From NCBI GenBank assembly GCA_036497785.1, contig DASXIW010000274.1, positions 1 to 34,191 on the forward strand: DNA of 34,191 nucleotides, in the 5' to 3' direction. Source of the stretch: DASXIW01 sp036497785. Its GTDB lineage: Bacteria > Pseudomonadota > Alphaproteobacteria > Acetobacterales > Acetobacteraceae. The stretch's first letter is position 1. Each line of letters opens with the position of its first letter. Below are positions 26,649 to 34,066 of the stretch, piece after piece. The notes below the pieces were generated by a model that saw only the letters and a list, made by a program, of their open reading frames with translations, made no database searches and was not told the origin of the DNA. The translations under genes were made by a program, and so were the position numbers.

Positions 26649-26694
26649 AAGCGTGCCGATCCTGCAACCTTCCCGATGAAGGAGCACCCCAGCC

Positions 26695-27477
26695 ATGGCC
26701 CATAAACTGCCTGCCGCCCCCGGCATATCACATCACGCCGACCTGGACCGTGACGCGGTCTGGCAGGCGCGGGTCGATCTGGCGGCGTGTTTCCGTGCCG
26801 CCGCCCGGATGGGGTTGAATGAGGGCATCTGCAACCACCTCTCGGCCATGGTGCCGGGGCGGGATGATCTGTTTCTGGTCAATCCCTATGGCTGGGGCTT
26901 CAGCGAAGTGACCGCGAGCCGGCTGCTGGTGTGCGACTTCCATGGCAACGTGCTGTCCGGCAGCGGCGAGCCGGAGGCGACGGCGTTCTATATCCACGCG
27001 CGGTTGCACAAGAACGTTCCGCGCGCCCGGGCGGCGTTCCACACGCATATGCCCAACGCGACCGCGCTGGCGATGCTGGATGGGGCGCCATTGTCCTGGT
27101 CCAGCCAGTCCTCGTTGAAATTCTACGGCCGCACGCTGGTGGACGAGGATTATAACGGCCTGGCGCTGGACGAGGCCGAGGGTGACCGCATCGCGGCCAG
27201 CATTGGCAATGCGGACATCGTGTTCATGAAAAACCATGGCATCATGGTGGTCGGCCCCAGCATCGCCGAAGCCTGGGACGATCTTTACTATCTGGAGCGT
27301 GCCTGCGAGGCGGAGCGTCTGGCGCTGTCCACTGGGCGGACGCTGAAGCCGGTGCCGGCGGCGATCGCCCAGCGCACCTACGCCCAGATGCGCCAGAGCG
27401 ATGATGAGAGCGCCCGGCTGCATCTGGAGAGCATCAAGCGCCAGCTCGATCGGGACGCGCCGGATTATCGGCATTGA
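26695..27477 (+). CDS. Class II aldolase/adducin family protein
   Basis: This 260-residue protein has the zinc-binding class II aldolase fold. Visible elements are NHLSAM near residue 47, GEPEATAFYIHARLH (E92/E94, H101), FHTHMPNATAL (H116, H118) and MKNHGIMVVG (H181). These supply the metal-binding histidines and the acid/base glutamate. Members cleave phosphorylated sugars or act as decarboxylases; the eukaryotic adducin head is related. The substrate is not deducible. AAGGAG lies 10 bases before the ATG. Its stop overlaps the next gene's TTG start. Confidence 0.88.
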   Translation: MAHKLPAAPGISHHADLDRDAVWQARVDLAACFRAAARMGLNEGICNHLSAMVPGRDDLFLVNPYGWGFSEVTASRLLVCDFHGNVLSGSGEPEATAFYIHARLHKNVPRARAAFHTHMPNATALAMLDGAPLSWSSQSSLKFYGRTLVDEDYNGLALDEAEGDRIAASIGNADIVFMKNHGIMVVGPSIAEAWDDLYYLERACEAERLALSTGRTLKPVPAAIAQRTYAQMRQSDDESARLHLESIKRQLDRDAPDYRH

Positions 27478-27917
27478 CGCGCGGCGCTCCCTTCCTGCTG
27501 GCGCTGCTGCTGCTGCTGGGCGATTGCACCATACCCGGCTTTCGCCTGATCGATCAGCAGACCTTCGCGCGCACGCCGGCCCCGACCAGCACCGACGTCG
27601 CCCGCGCCGACCTGCCGCCGCAGCCGCTGGTGGTGATCCGCTTCGGCAACCTGGATCAGGATTACGGGCCGGCCTTGGCTGAAGCGGTGAATGACGCGAC
27701 CACCCGCAAACCCGATGTCGCATTCGACGTGCTGACGCCGGTGCCGACATCGGCCACCCTGGAGGTGCAAGACCGCTTCACCCGGCAGGGCATCATCGAT
27801 GCCCAGGACGTCGCCAACGCGCTGGTAATGTACGGCGTGTCGCCGGATCAGGTGCATATGGGATTTCGCGCGGATGCCGGCACACCGCCGCGGGAAGTGC
27901 TGGTTTTCGCCCGCTGA
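27474..27917 (+). CDS. Secreted hypothetical protein
   Basis: The frame starts at TTG 27474, overlapping the aldolase stop, and encodes 147 residues. A strongly hydrophobic N-terminus (FLLALLLLLGDCTIPGF) looks like a signal sequence. The cysteine after LGD is not a canonical lipobox because of the aspartate at -1. The rest alternates strands and helices (PLVVIRFGNLDQDYGPALAEAVNDA; MYGVSPDQVHMGFRAD). I do not recognise a characterised family. Coupling to the aldolase gene suggests co-translation only. Confidence 0.65.
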   Translation: MTRGAPFLLALLLLLGDCTIPGFRLIDQQTFARTPAPTSTDVARADLPPQPLVVIRFGNLDQDYGPALAEAVNDATTRKPDVAFDVLTPVPTSATLEVQDRFTRQGIIDAQDVANALVMYGVSPDQVHMGFRADAGTPPREVLVFAR

Positions 27918-27978
27918 TCTGCGCTGCGGTGCGGCATGGGCAGGTTTGTGGGGCTCGCGTCTTTTTTCCCCTGGTGTT

Positions 27979-28001
27979 TGGTATAATCAGATCCGATCTG
28001 A
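27979..28001 (+). promoter_or_regulatory. hemA promoter with overlapping palindrome
   Basis: TGGTATAAT (27979-27987) is a perfect extended -10 element (TGn plus TATAAT). The region 17 bases upstream (GTCTTT) is a poor -35, as is common with extended -10 promoters or activated ones. Immediately overlapping, TCAGATC-C-GATCTGA (27987-28001) is a perfect 7+1+7 palindrome covering the expected start of transcription, a typical repressor position. The regulator is unknown. Confidence 0.6.
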
Positions 28002-28012
28002 GTAGCGGTTAG

Positions 28013-28046
28013 GCCCTGGCGTTCCCCAGGGCGCCGATTGCCAGGG
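28013..28046 (+). promoter_or_regulatory. hemA leader with competing stems at the ribosome site
   Basis: GCCCTGG (28013-28019) pairs with CCAGGGC (28026-28032) in a tight hairpin. The same CCCTGG can instead pair with CCAGGG at 28041-28046, which overlaps the AGGGGG ribosome site 7 bases before the hemA ATG. The two pairings exclude each other, so the leader might tune translation. This is inference from sequence complementarity only. Confidence 0.4.
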
Positions 28047-28055
28047 GGTCCTTGC

Positions 28056-29267
28056 ATGCACGCTTTTCGCCTCGCTGCCCGAAGCGCCTTGGCCGATATC
28101 GCTCGTGAGGGGCGCTATCGCGTGTTCACGCCGCTACAGAAGCATGCCGACCGCTTTCCGGTGTTCACGCTGGAACAGGGCGGACGGTCGCGCGACGTGA
28201 CGGTGTGGTCGTCCAACGACTATCTCGGCATGGGGGTGCACCCGGTGACTGTCGCGGCCGCCATGGAAGCCGCGCGGAGCATGGGTGCGGGGGCCGGAGG
28301 CACTCGAAACATCGCCGGCACCAGCCATCTTCACGACGCGCTGGAGACCGAGCTGGCCAGGCTGCACGGCAAGGACGCGGCGCTGCTGTTCACCTCCGGC
28401 TATGTGTCCAACCAGGCCGCGATCTCCACCATCCTGCGCAGCCTGCGGAACTGGCACGTGTTCTCGGACGCCAAGAACCACGCCTCGATGATCGCGGGCA
28501 TCAAGGGCGCACCGGCGACGGTGCACATCTTCGCGCATAACGACGTGGCCGACCTGGCGGCCAAGCTGGCCGCTTCACCCGCCGACGCGCCGAAGCTGAT
28601 CGCCTTCGAGAGCGTCTATTCCATGGATGGCGACATTTCGCCGATCGCCGCCATTTGCGATCTTGCCGAGCAACACGGCGCGATGACCTATCTGGATGAG
28701 GTGCATGCCGTGGGGATGTACGGTCCAGGTGGGGCTGGTGTCGCGGCGCGGGACGGCGTGGCGCACCGGCTGGACATCATCGAGGGCACGCTGGCCAAGG
28801 GCTTTGGTTGTCATGGCGGCTATATCACCGGCGACGCGGAGATCGTGGATTTCATCCGCTCCACCGCGTCCGGCTTTATCTTCACGACCTCCCTGCCCCC
28901 CACCACGGTGGGCGCGGCGCTGGCCAGCCTGCGCCATGTGCGCCAGGACGACGCCCGCCGCGCCAGGCTGTTTGAGCGGGCCGAGACCCTGAAATCGCGC
29001 CTGGATCGCGCCGGCCTGCCGCGCCTGCCGACGGTGAGCCACATCGTGCCGGTGCATGTGGGCGAGGCCGCCTTGTGCCGGGATGTCAGCCGCAGACTGC
29101 TGGAGGAATTCGCGATCTACGCGACACCGATCAATTATCCGACCGTGCCGAAGGGGAGCGAGCGCCTGCGGCTGACGCCCACGCCGCTGCACACGGATGC
29201 GATGATGGATGTGCTGGTCGAAGCGCTGCGCGCCGTGCTGCCGCGGAAGATTTCCCAGGCCGCATAG
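28056..29267 (+). CDS. hemA: 5-aminolevulinate synthase
   Basis: This 403-residue PLP enzyme condenses glycine with succinyl-CoA to 5-aminolevulinate, the first step of heme and corrinoid synthesis in alphaproteobacteria. Hallmarks are NDYLGMG (54-60), GAGAGGTRNIAGTSHLH, FSDAKNHASMI, YLDEVHAVGMYGPGGAGV (PLP aspartate D214) and EGTLAKGFGCHGGYI (Schiff-base lysine K248). The C-terminal INYPTVPKGSERLRLTPTP is also typical. ATG 28056 follows AGGGGG by 7 bases; an in-frame TTG at 28038 lies inside the leader. It has its own promoter. Confidence 0.96.
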   Translation: MHAFRLAARSALADIAREGRYRVFTPLQKHADRFPVFTLEQGGRSRDVTVWSSNDYLGMGVHPVTVAAAMEAARSMGAGAGGTRNIAGTSHLHDALETELARLHGKDAALLFTSGYVSNQAAISTILRSLRNWHVFSDAKNHASMIAGIKGAPATVHIFAHNDVADLAAKLAASPADAPKLIAFESVYSMDGDISPIAAICDLAEQHGAMTYLDEVHAVGMYGPGGAGVAARDGVAHRLDIIEGTLAKGFGCHGGYITGDAEIVDFIRSTASGFIFTTSLPPTTVGAALASLRHVRQDDARRARLFERAETLKSRLDRAGLPRLPTVSHIVPVHVGEAALCRDVSRRLLEEFAIYATPINYPTVPKGSERLRLTPTPLHTDAMMDVLVEALRAVLPRKISQAA

Positions 29268-29290
29268 ATCCACCGCATAGATCTCGCGCC

Positions 29291-30103
29291 TCAGCGCTTG
29301 CGCGCGGCGCCCACGGCCTCCTGCAAATCCGCCAGTGCCACCGCGCCGGGCAGCATCTCGTCGCCGACCACATAGGCGGGTGTGCCCTGCACTTGCAGCG
29401 CGTGCGCCAGCTGCAGATTGGCGTCGATCCGGGCCTGCACCGCCGGGTCGTTCATGTCGCGCTGTAGCTGGCTCCAGTTCAGCCCTGCGCGCTGGGCGGC
29501 GCTTTGCACCACGCTCTCGTCGATATCGGGCGTGCCGGCCATCAGCGCATCATGCATCTTCTGGTACCCGCCTTGCTTCTGGGCGGCGAGTTCCGCGCGC
29601 GTGCCCAGCACGCTGGCCGGCCCCAGGATAGGGATGTCCTTGTAGACCAGCCGTATATTGCGGTCCCGGCGCAACAGCTCGGCCAGAACGGGCAACATGC
29701 GGCGGCAGTATGGGCAACGCACGTCGAAGAATTCCACCAGCGTCACGTCGCCATTCGGGTTGCCGCCCACTGGGTCGCCGGGCGTGTGGATCAACGCGTG
29801 CTCGGAACTGGCGATGGCCGCACTGGTAGCGGCTTCCTGTCGGGCGCCGTCATCGGCCTGCAAGGCCGTCACCGCATCGCGCAGGATGCTGGGATCGGAT
29901 TTCAGCGCCTGACGCACGATGTCCACGATCGCCTGGCGCTGCTGCGCGGTGAACCCGCCGGACGATGACTGCGGCATGGCGGACTGGCCGGGCATTGATT
30001 GGGATTGGGCAAGCTGGGATTGGGCGGGTTGGGCCCAGCTGCTGGCGCCGGGCAGGATCGCTGCAAGGCTCAGCAGCAGGATGGCGACAATCTGTCGGAT
30101 CAT
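29291..30103 (-). CDS. DsbA-family periplasmic disulfide oxidoreductase
   Basis: This 270-residue protein has a signal sequence (IRQIVAILLLSLAAILPGASSWA) and a Gln/Ser-rich linker (about 26-48). A helical N-terminal segment (QQRQAIVDIVRQALKSDPSIL) precedes a thioredoxin fold with active-site C130-P-Y-C133 in FFDVRCPYCRRMLPVL. The cis-proline region is VQGTPAYVVGDEMLPGAV. It resembles ScsC/BdbD-like DsbA proteins that form or isomerise disulfides in the periplasm. ATG 30103 begins the signal; ATG 30127 would add eight residues. It is convergent with hemA. Confidence 0.88.
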   Translation of the reverse strand: MIRQIVAILLLSLAAILPGASSWAQPAQSQLAQSQSMPGQSAMPQSSSGGFTAQQRQAIVDIVRQALKSDPSILRDAVTALQADDGARQEAATSAAIASSEHALIHTPGDPVGGNPNGDVTLVEFFDVRCPYCRRMLPVLAELLRRDRNIRLVYKDIPILGPASVLGTRAELAAQKQGGYQKMHDALMAGTPDIDESVVQSAAQRAGLNWSQLQRDMNDPAVQARIDANLQLAHALQVQGTPAYVVGDEMLPGAVALADLQEAVGAARKR

Positions 30104-30215
30104 GGGCGGGGTCGTCCTCGCTCGCATTCGCGTGGCGCCCGCTCGGGGACGCGTTGAAACATGCCGCCGTGCTCGGCCGCGGCGTACCAGGACATAATCT
30201 ATCAGGTCGCCATGG

Positions 30216-31829
30216 ATGGGCGATAGCGGAGCGGCGTCACCCCTGCCCCACGGCCCGCGGGCGGTTGCCGATGTGGGCGAACGAGTCTATGGCAGCCTCT
30301 GGCAAAGCAGGGATTCGGTACAGGTGCGCAGCAGCGTCTCGGCGTCGATACTGGGCAAGGCGGTCAGGCGTACCGGCCTGGCCCATCGCGGACTCGCAAC
30401 GTTACTGGCGCTCAGCCTCGGCACATCGGGGTGTTCCGCCCTTGGGTCCGTCCAGAACAGTCTGTTCGGCGGCCCCGACCAGGCGGCGGGCACGCCTGGC
30501 CGCGTGAGTGGATTCCTCGGCAGCGTGGTGGCGGACGAACCCCAGGCAGCACTTGCGGCGCGCCAGGTGTTGGCCGCTGGCGGCAACGCGACCGATGCGG
30601 CGGTCGCGCTGGCCTTCGCCTTATCGGTCACGCTGCCCTCGCGCGCCGGCCTCGGCGGCGGCGGCGGCTGCCTGGTCTATAGCGCCGGCAGCGCCGGGGC
30701 CACGCGCAACAACCCGGATGGCACGCCCAACGCCGTGCTATTCCCGTCCGTGGCGCCGGCCAGCGCCGCCGGCTCGGACCGCCCCGCCGCGGTGCCGATG
30801 TTGGCGCGTGGCCTATATGTGCTGCATGCCCGCTATGGCAGCCTGCCGTTCGAGACATTGGTGAGCCCGGGTGAGCAGATGGCTCGCTTCGGCGTGCCTG
30901 CCTCGCGCGCTTTCGTGCGGGATCTGACGGTGGTGGCTGCCCCGCTGGCCGGCGATGCCGGCGCCCGCGCCGTGTTCACCCATGACGGCCAGCCGCTCGC
31001 CGAGGGTGCGCCGCTGGTGCAGCCGGATCTGAGCGTGACGCTGTCGCAGATCCGCATTGCCGGCGTGGGCGATCTGTATCAGGGCGCGCTGGCGCGGCGC
31101 CTGGCCAATGCCGCCGATCAGGTGGGCGGCACCATCACGGCGGCGGATCTGCGCACGGCATTGCCCAAGGTTCTGCCGGCGCTGACGGTGCCGGTGGCAC
31201 AAGGCGACCAGGTGGCGTTCCTGCCGCCACCCGTCGATGGCGGGCTTGCGGATGCGGCCGCCTTCCAGGCGCTGCTGGCCAACCCGACGGCACCGGACGC
31301 GGCCAATGCGCGCGCCCTCGGCGTGGCAACGCTCTGGCGCGAGGGAGGCGCGGATCCAAAGGCGATCCTGACAGGCCCCGTGCCCCCGCCGAATCTGCCG
31401 GCGCTGCCCGCATCCACCAGCTTCGCCACGCTGGACCATAACGGCAATGCCGTGGTGTGCGCGCTGACGATGGGCAACCTGTTCGGCACCGGGCGGATCG
31501 CGCCCGGCACCGGTGTGTTGCTGGCTGCCTCGCCCGCCTCCGTGCCGCCGCCGCTGCTCTCCGCCGCCCTGGCCTACAACCCGAATCTGCGCGCCTTCCG
31601 CATCGCCGTCGGTGCCTCCGGCCAGGCTGGCGCCCCGCTGGCGACGGCGATCGGCCTGCTCCAGTCATTCGGCGACCATCAGACCGTCGCACAGCCCAAG
31701 CCAGAGGTTGCCCCCGACCCAGGACGGCTGAACATCATCAACTGCCCGGGCTATCTGCCTGGAAACCAAAACTCGTGCGGCTGGGCCACGGATCCACGGG
31801 GCGCGGGGCTCGCCGTCGGCAGCAATTAG
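30216..31829 (+). CDS. Gamma-glutamyltransferase-like putative lipoprotein
   Basis: Up to 537 residues. A lipoprotein-type signal (GLATLLALSLGTSGC, cysteine 73) suggests the true start may be downstream, for example GTG 30324. After it, QVLAAGGNATDAAVALAFALSVTLPSRAGLGGGGG matches the GGT N-terminal region, and FATLDHNGNAVVCALTMGNLFGTGRIAPGTGVLL matches the small-subunit start. Several catalytic features differ. S400 appears at the place of the autoprocessing threonine (T401 next). I find no equivalent of the substrate-binding arginine motif, of MDDF, or of the PLSSM serine pair. It may be inactive or act on another substrate. The aminotransferase follows within 5 bases. Confidence 0.75.
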   Translation: MGDSGAASPLPHGPRAVADVGERVYGSLWQSRDSVQVRSSVSASILGKAVRRTGLAHRGLATLLALSLGTSGCSALGSVQNSLFGGPDQAAGTPGRVSGFLGSVVADEPQAALAARQVLAAGGNATDAAVALAFALSVTLPSRAGLGGGGGCLVYSAGSAGATRNNPDGTPNAVLFPSVAPASAAGSDRPAAVPMLARGLYVLHARYGSLPFETLVSPGEQMARFGVPASRAFVRDLTVVAAPLAGDAGARAVFTHDGQPLAEGAPLVQPDLSVTLSQIRIAGVGDLYQGALARRLANAADQVGGTITAADLRTALPKVLPALTVPVAQGDQVAFLPPPVDGGLADAAAFQALLANPTAPDAANARALGVATLWREGGADPKAILTGPVPPPNLPALPASTSFATLDHNGNAVVCALTMGNLFGTGRIAPGTGVLLAASPASVPPPLLSAALAYNPNLRAFRIAVGASGQAGAPLATAIGLLQSFGDHQTVAQPKPEVAPDPGRLNIINCPGYLPGNQNSCGWATDPRGAGLAVGSN

Positions 31830-31833
31830 CACG

Positions 31834-33039
31834 ATGGCGCTGAAGACTGGCCGGGGTGCCGCAGCCCCACCCTTCCTGGTGATGGATGTCATCGCCTCCG
31901 CCAACGCGCTGCAGGCGGCACTGCCACAAGGCGCGCCCCATGTGATCCACATGGAAGTGGGCCAACCCGCCACCGGCGCGCCTGCCGGCGCCGTCGCGGC
32001 CGCCCAGTCTGCCCTGCAGGCCGGTCTGCCCATGGGCTACACCGAGGCGTTCGGACGGCCCAGCCTGCGCGCCCGCATCGCCCGGCATTACGGCGACTGG
32101 TACGGCCTGGACTTGCCACCCCACCGTGTGGCCGTAACCGTCGGCGCATCCGGTGCATTTCCGCTCGCCTTCCTGGCGGGCTTCGATCCCGGCGACCGCA
32201 TCGCCATGGCCGCGCCGTTTTACCCGCCCTACGTGAATATTCTGACCGCGCTGGGTATGCGGCCGGTAATTCTCGACACCGGCCCCGAAACCCGCTTCCA
32301 GCCCAGCGTGGCCCTGCTGGAACAATTGGACGAATTGCCGGACGGGCTGATTGTCGCGAGCCCGTGCAACCCTGCCGGCACGATGCTGAGCGCGGCAGAA
32401 CTGGCCGACATCGCGCGCTGGTGCGACGCCCATGGTGTGCGGCTGATCAGCGACGAGATCTATCACGGCCTGACCTACGATGCGGCGCCCGCGACCCCCT
32501 TTAGCGGGCTCGCAACGGCTGCCGAATTCAGCCCGAGTGCTATTGTTATCAATAGCTTTTCAAAATATTTTTCGATGACTGGTTGGCGGATCGGCTGGAT
32601 GGTCCTGCCCGAGGACCTGCTGCGCCCGGTAGAATGCCTTGCGCAGAACATGGCCATCAGTGCGCCGCATATCTCCCAGATCGCGGCCGAGGCGGCATTC
32701 GACTGCCATGAGGTATTACAGGCCAATGTCGCGCAATACAGGCGTTCCCGCGACCTTTTTCTGACGGCCTTGCCGGAAGCTGGCTTCGCCCGGCTGGCCC
32801 CCGCTCAAGGCGCGTTCTATGTCTGGGCCGACATCTCCGACCGCACCAACGACAGCCGGGAATTCTGCCGCCACATGCTTGCGGAGACCGGGATCGCCGC
32901 GAGCCCCGGTGTTGATTTCGACCGCACGCGCGGCGGGCGTTTCCTGCGCTTCAGCTATTGCGGAGCTGAGGCTGACATGGCTGATGCTGCCGAGCGGCTG
33001 AAGCGTTGGCGACGACCAGAGCTTGATGACTTCCGGTAG
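31834..33039 (+). CDS. Class I/II PLP-dependent aminotransferase
   Basis: This 401-residue protein has the fold-type I aminotransferase pattern. Hallmarks are MEVGQPATGAP near 40, VGASGAFPLAF, ASPCNPAGTML (176-185, substrate Asn), ISDEIYHGLTY (D207, Y210), and the PLP lysine K244 in NSFSKYFSMTGWRIGWM. The arginine in FLRFSYC near the C-terminus binds the substrate carboxylate. It resembles aspartate/aromatic-type enzymes, but the substrate is not certain. The last six residues (ELDDFR) and the TAG stop are encoded by the 102-bp repeat, so the native C-terminus may have been replaced. Confidence 0.9.
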   Translation: MALKTGRGAAAPPFLVMDVIASANALQAALPQGAPHVIHMEVGQPATGAPAGAVAAAQSALQAGLPMGYTEAFGRPSLRARIARHYGDWYGLDLPPHRVAVTVGASGAFPLAFLAGFDPGDRIAMAAPFYPPYVNILTALGMRPVILDTGPETRFQPSVALLEQLDELPDGLIVASPCNPAGTMLSAAELADIARWCDAHGVRLISDEIYHGLTYDAAPATPFSGLATAAEFSPSAIVINSFSKYFSMTGWRIGWMVLPEDLLRPVECLAQNMAISAPHISQIAAEAAFDCHEVLQANVAQYRRSRDLFLTALPEAGFARLAPAQGAFYVWADISDRTNDSREFCRHMLAETGIAASPGVDFDRTRGGRFLRFSYCGAEADMADAAERLKRWRRPELDDFR

Positions 33040-33119
33040 GCGAAGCCATCAAGCTCTAGCTCTTTGTTTGAGCGAGCAATTCTATGGCCCGGTGATTCCA
33101 CCTAGAGCCATATTGCTCT
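33018..33119. repeat. 102-bp two-hairpin repeat, copy 2
   Basis: About 88% identical to 15262-15363 with no gaps. Hairpin A arms are AGAGCTTGAT and ATCAAGCTCT; relative to copy 1, positions 6 and 35 have both changed and still pair, a compensatory change. Hairpin B keeps TATGGC/GCCATA around GGTG-ATTC-CACC and gains outer GAGCAA/TTGCTC pairing. The first 22 bases supply the end of the aminotransferase gene, including its stop. Confidence 0.88.
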
Positions 33120-33146
33120 GTGGCGCATCGCGCGGCAAGTTAGCGC

Positions 33147-33174
33147 TTGCGATGTATATACAAACGTGTATACT
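33147..33174 (+). promoter_or_regulatory. brnTA promoter and operator-like palindrome
   Basis: TTGCGA (33147-33152) and TATACT (33169-33174) lie 16 bases apart. The predicted transcription start falls at about 33181, exactly the GTG chosen for brnT. GTATATAC-AAAC-GTGTATAC (33154-33173) is a near-perfect inverted repeat covering the spacer and -10. In known BrnTA systems the BrnA antitoxin represses its own promoter, so this is a likely operator; binding here is inferred. Confidence 0.6.
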
Positions 33175-33180
33175 TTCCGC

Positions 33181-33471
33181 GTGAGTAACGCGGTCATCGG
33201 ATTCGAATGGGACGATGGCAACATAGCCAAGTGCCAAAAGCATGGCCTGACCCAGTCCGATATAGAGAGCGTGTTTGCTGGTGTCGTTGTGATCCTGCCT
33301 GACCCGTCCACCACCGAAATCCGTCAGCGGGCTATCGGTCGTACCGCTCGGGCCGTTTCGTGTTTCTGGTACACGGTCCGTCGCCAGTTGATCCGGCCGA
33401 TTTCCGCTCGCTACATGCACGCCAAGGAGAGCGCAGCCTTTGAAAAAGCCTATCCTCAGCTTCAAAAGTGA
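33181..33471 (+). CDS. brnT: BrnT-family toxin (type II toxin-antitoxin)
   Basis: This 96-residue protein begins VSNAVIGFEWDDGNIAKCQKHG, the usual BrnT FEWDxxKxxxNxxKHG opening, and ends with LIRPISARYMHAKESAAFEKAY. BrnT proteins are RelE-like ribonucleases that block translation. I start at GTG 33181; the GTG at 33166 lies inside the operator-like palindrome. There is no Shine-Dalgarno, consistent with a leaderless message. Residues about 56-63 (RAVSCFWY) look like a compensated double frameshift of SGRFVFLVH, which lies in the adjacent frame. Activity is therefore uncertain. It overlaps brnA by 32 bases. Confidence 0.85.
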   Translation: MSNAVIGFEWDDGNIAKCQKHGLTQSDIESVFAGVVVILPDPSTTEIRQRAIGRTARAVSCFWYTVRRQLIRPISARYMHAKESAAFEKAYPQLQK

Positions 33472-33691
33472 TTCCGAGGCCGAGGCCTTCGTCGATACCG
33501 CCGATCTGTCCCAGTACGACCTGTCCGGCGGGAAGCCTACCCGCTTCGAATTCTCGGCCAAGGAGTCTCAGATCAATATGAGGGTACCTGCCGCTCTGCT
33601 CGAAGGAATCAAAGAGCGTGCACGCGAAAAGGGTATCCCCTATACGCGCTTGATCAGGATGCTGATGGAGCAAGCCCTCACGCACCGATGA
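33440..33691 (+). CDS. brnA: BrnA-family antitoxin
   Basis: This 83-residue protein starts at TTG 33440, with AAGGAG about 10 bases upstream, inside the end of brnT. A charged N-terminal half (SEAEAFVDTADLSQYDL) would bind the toxin. The C-terminal half (INMRVPAALLEGIKERAREKGIPYTRLIRMLMEQAL) is a CopG-like ribbon-helix-helix DNA-binding domain. This order and the toxin-first arrangement are typical of brnTA. It should neutralise BrnT and repress the shared promoter. The TTG start and the overlap imply coupled translation. Confidence 0.88.
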   Translation: MKKPILSFKSDSEAEAFVDTADLSQYDLSGGKPTRFEFSAKESQINMRVPAALLEGIKERAREKGIPYTRLIRMLMEQALTHR

Positions 33692-33710
33692 GCGAGGGCG
33701 CAACCTCGAA

Positions 33711-34066
33711 CTATACGACGAGCACGAAGAAGATCGCCGTCGCGAACACCCCGAGCCCGCTGCGGACTGCGTGCAGCGATCCCCAATGCTGGACCAGTCG
33801 CCGTGTGTTGGCATCGGCCGCGCCGGCTGATGTGGCCATCAGTTTGTTGTTCGTGGGCATAATCACGAGCAGGGTAAACGGCCAATTTGCCAGGATCACG
33901 AGCGCGCCGAGCAGCCAGCGCCGGTCGGACGTGATGAGCCACGCAACCACGCCACATATTCCGCTGACAACAGCAAGGCTCGCTTGCATCGCGTATCCTT
34001 GTTTGTAGCTTGGTTTCCACTCCGCCAGCAGCGCCCGGTCATCCAGCTTTAGAGCCTGACCGGAAA
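33711..34066 (-). pseudogene. DUF1772 membrane protein, 5'-truncated and frameshifted
   Basis: The frame from ATG 33989 to 33711 gives 92 residues with two to three membrane segments and the DUF1772 phrase ILANWPFTLLVIMPTNNKLMAT, followed by LVQHWGSLHAVRSGLG. Homologs (anthrone-oxygenase-like family) are about 150 residues. The same frame continues upstream as KLDDRALLAEWKPSYKQGYA, clearly homologous, but with no start. FPVRL, the preceding family segment, lies in another frame (about 34052-34066), so one base is out of place. No further N-terminal coding is visible. It is probably a remnant. Confidence 0.65.

Noticed and set aside
28038..28055. TTG start for hemA at 28038
   Set aside because: It falls within the leader hairpin and ribosome site region; ATG 28056 has AGGGGG 7 bases upstream and the expected N-terminus.
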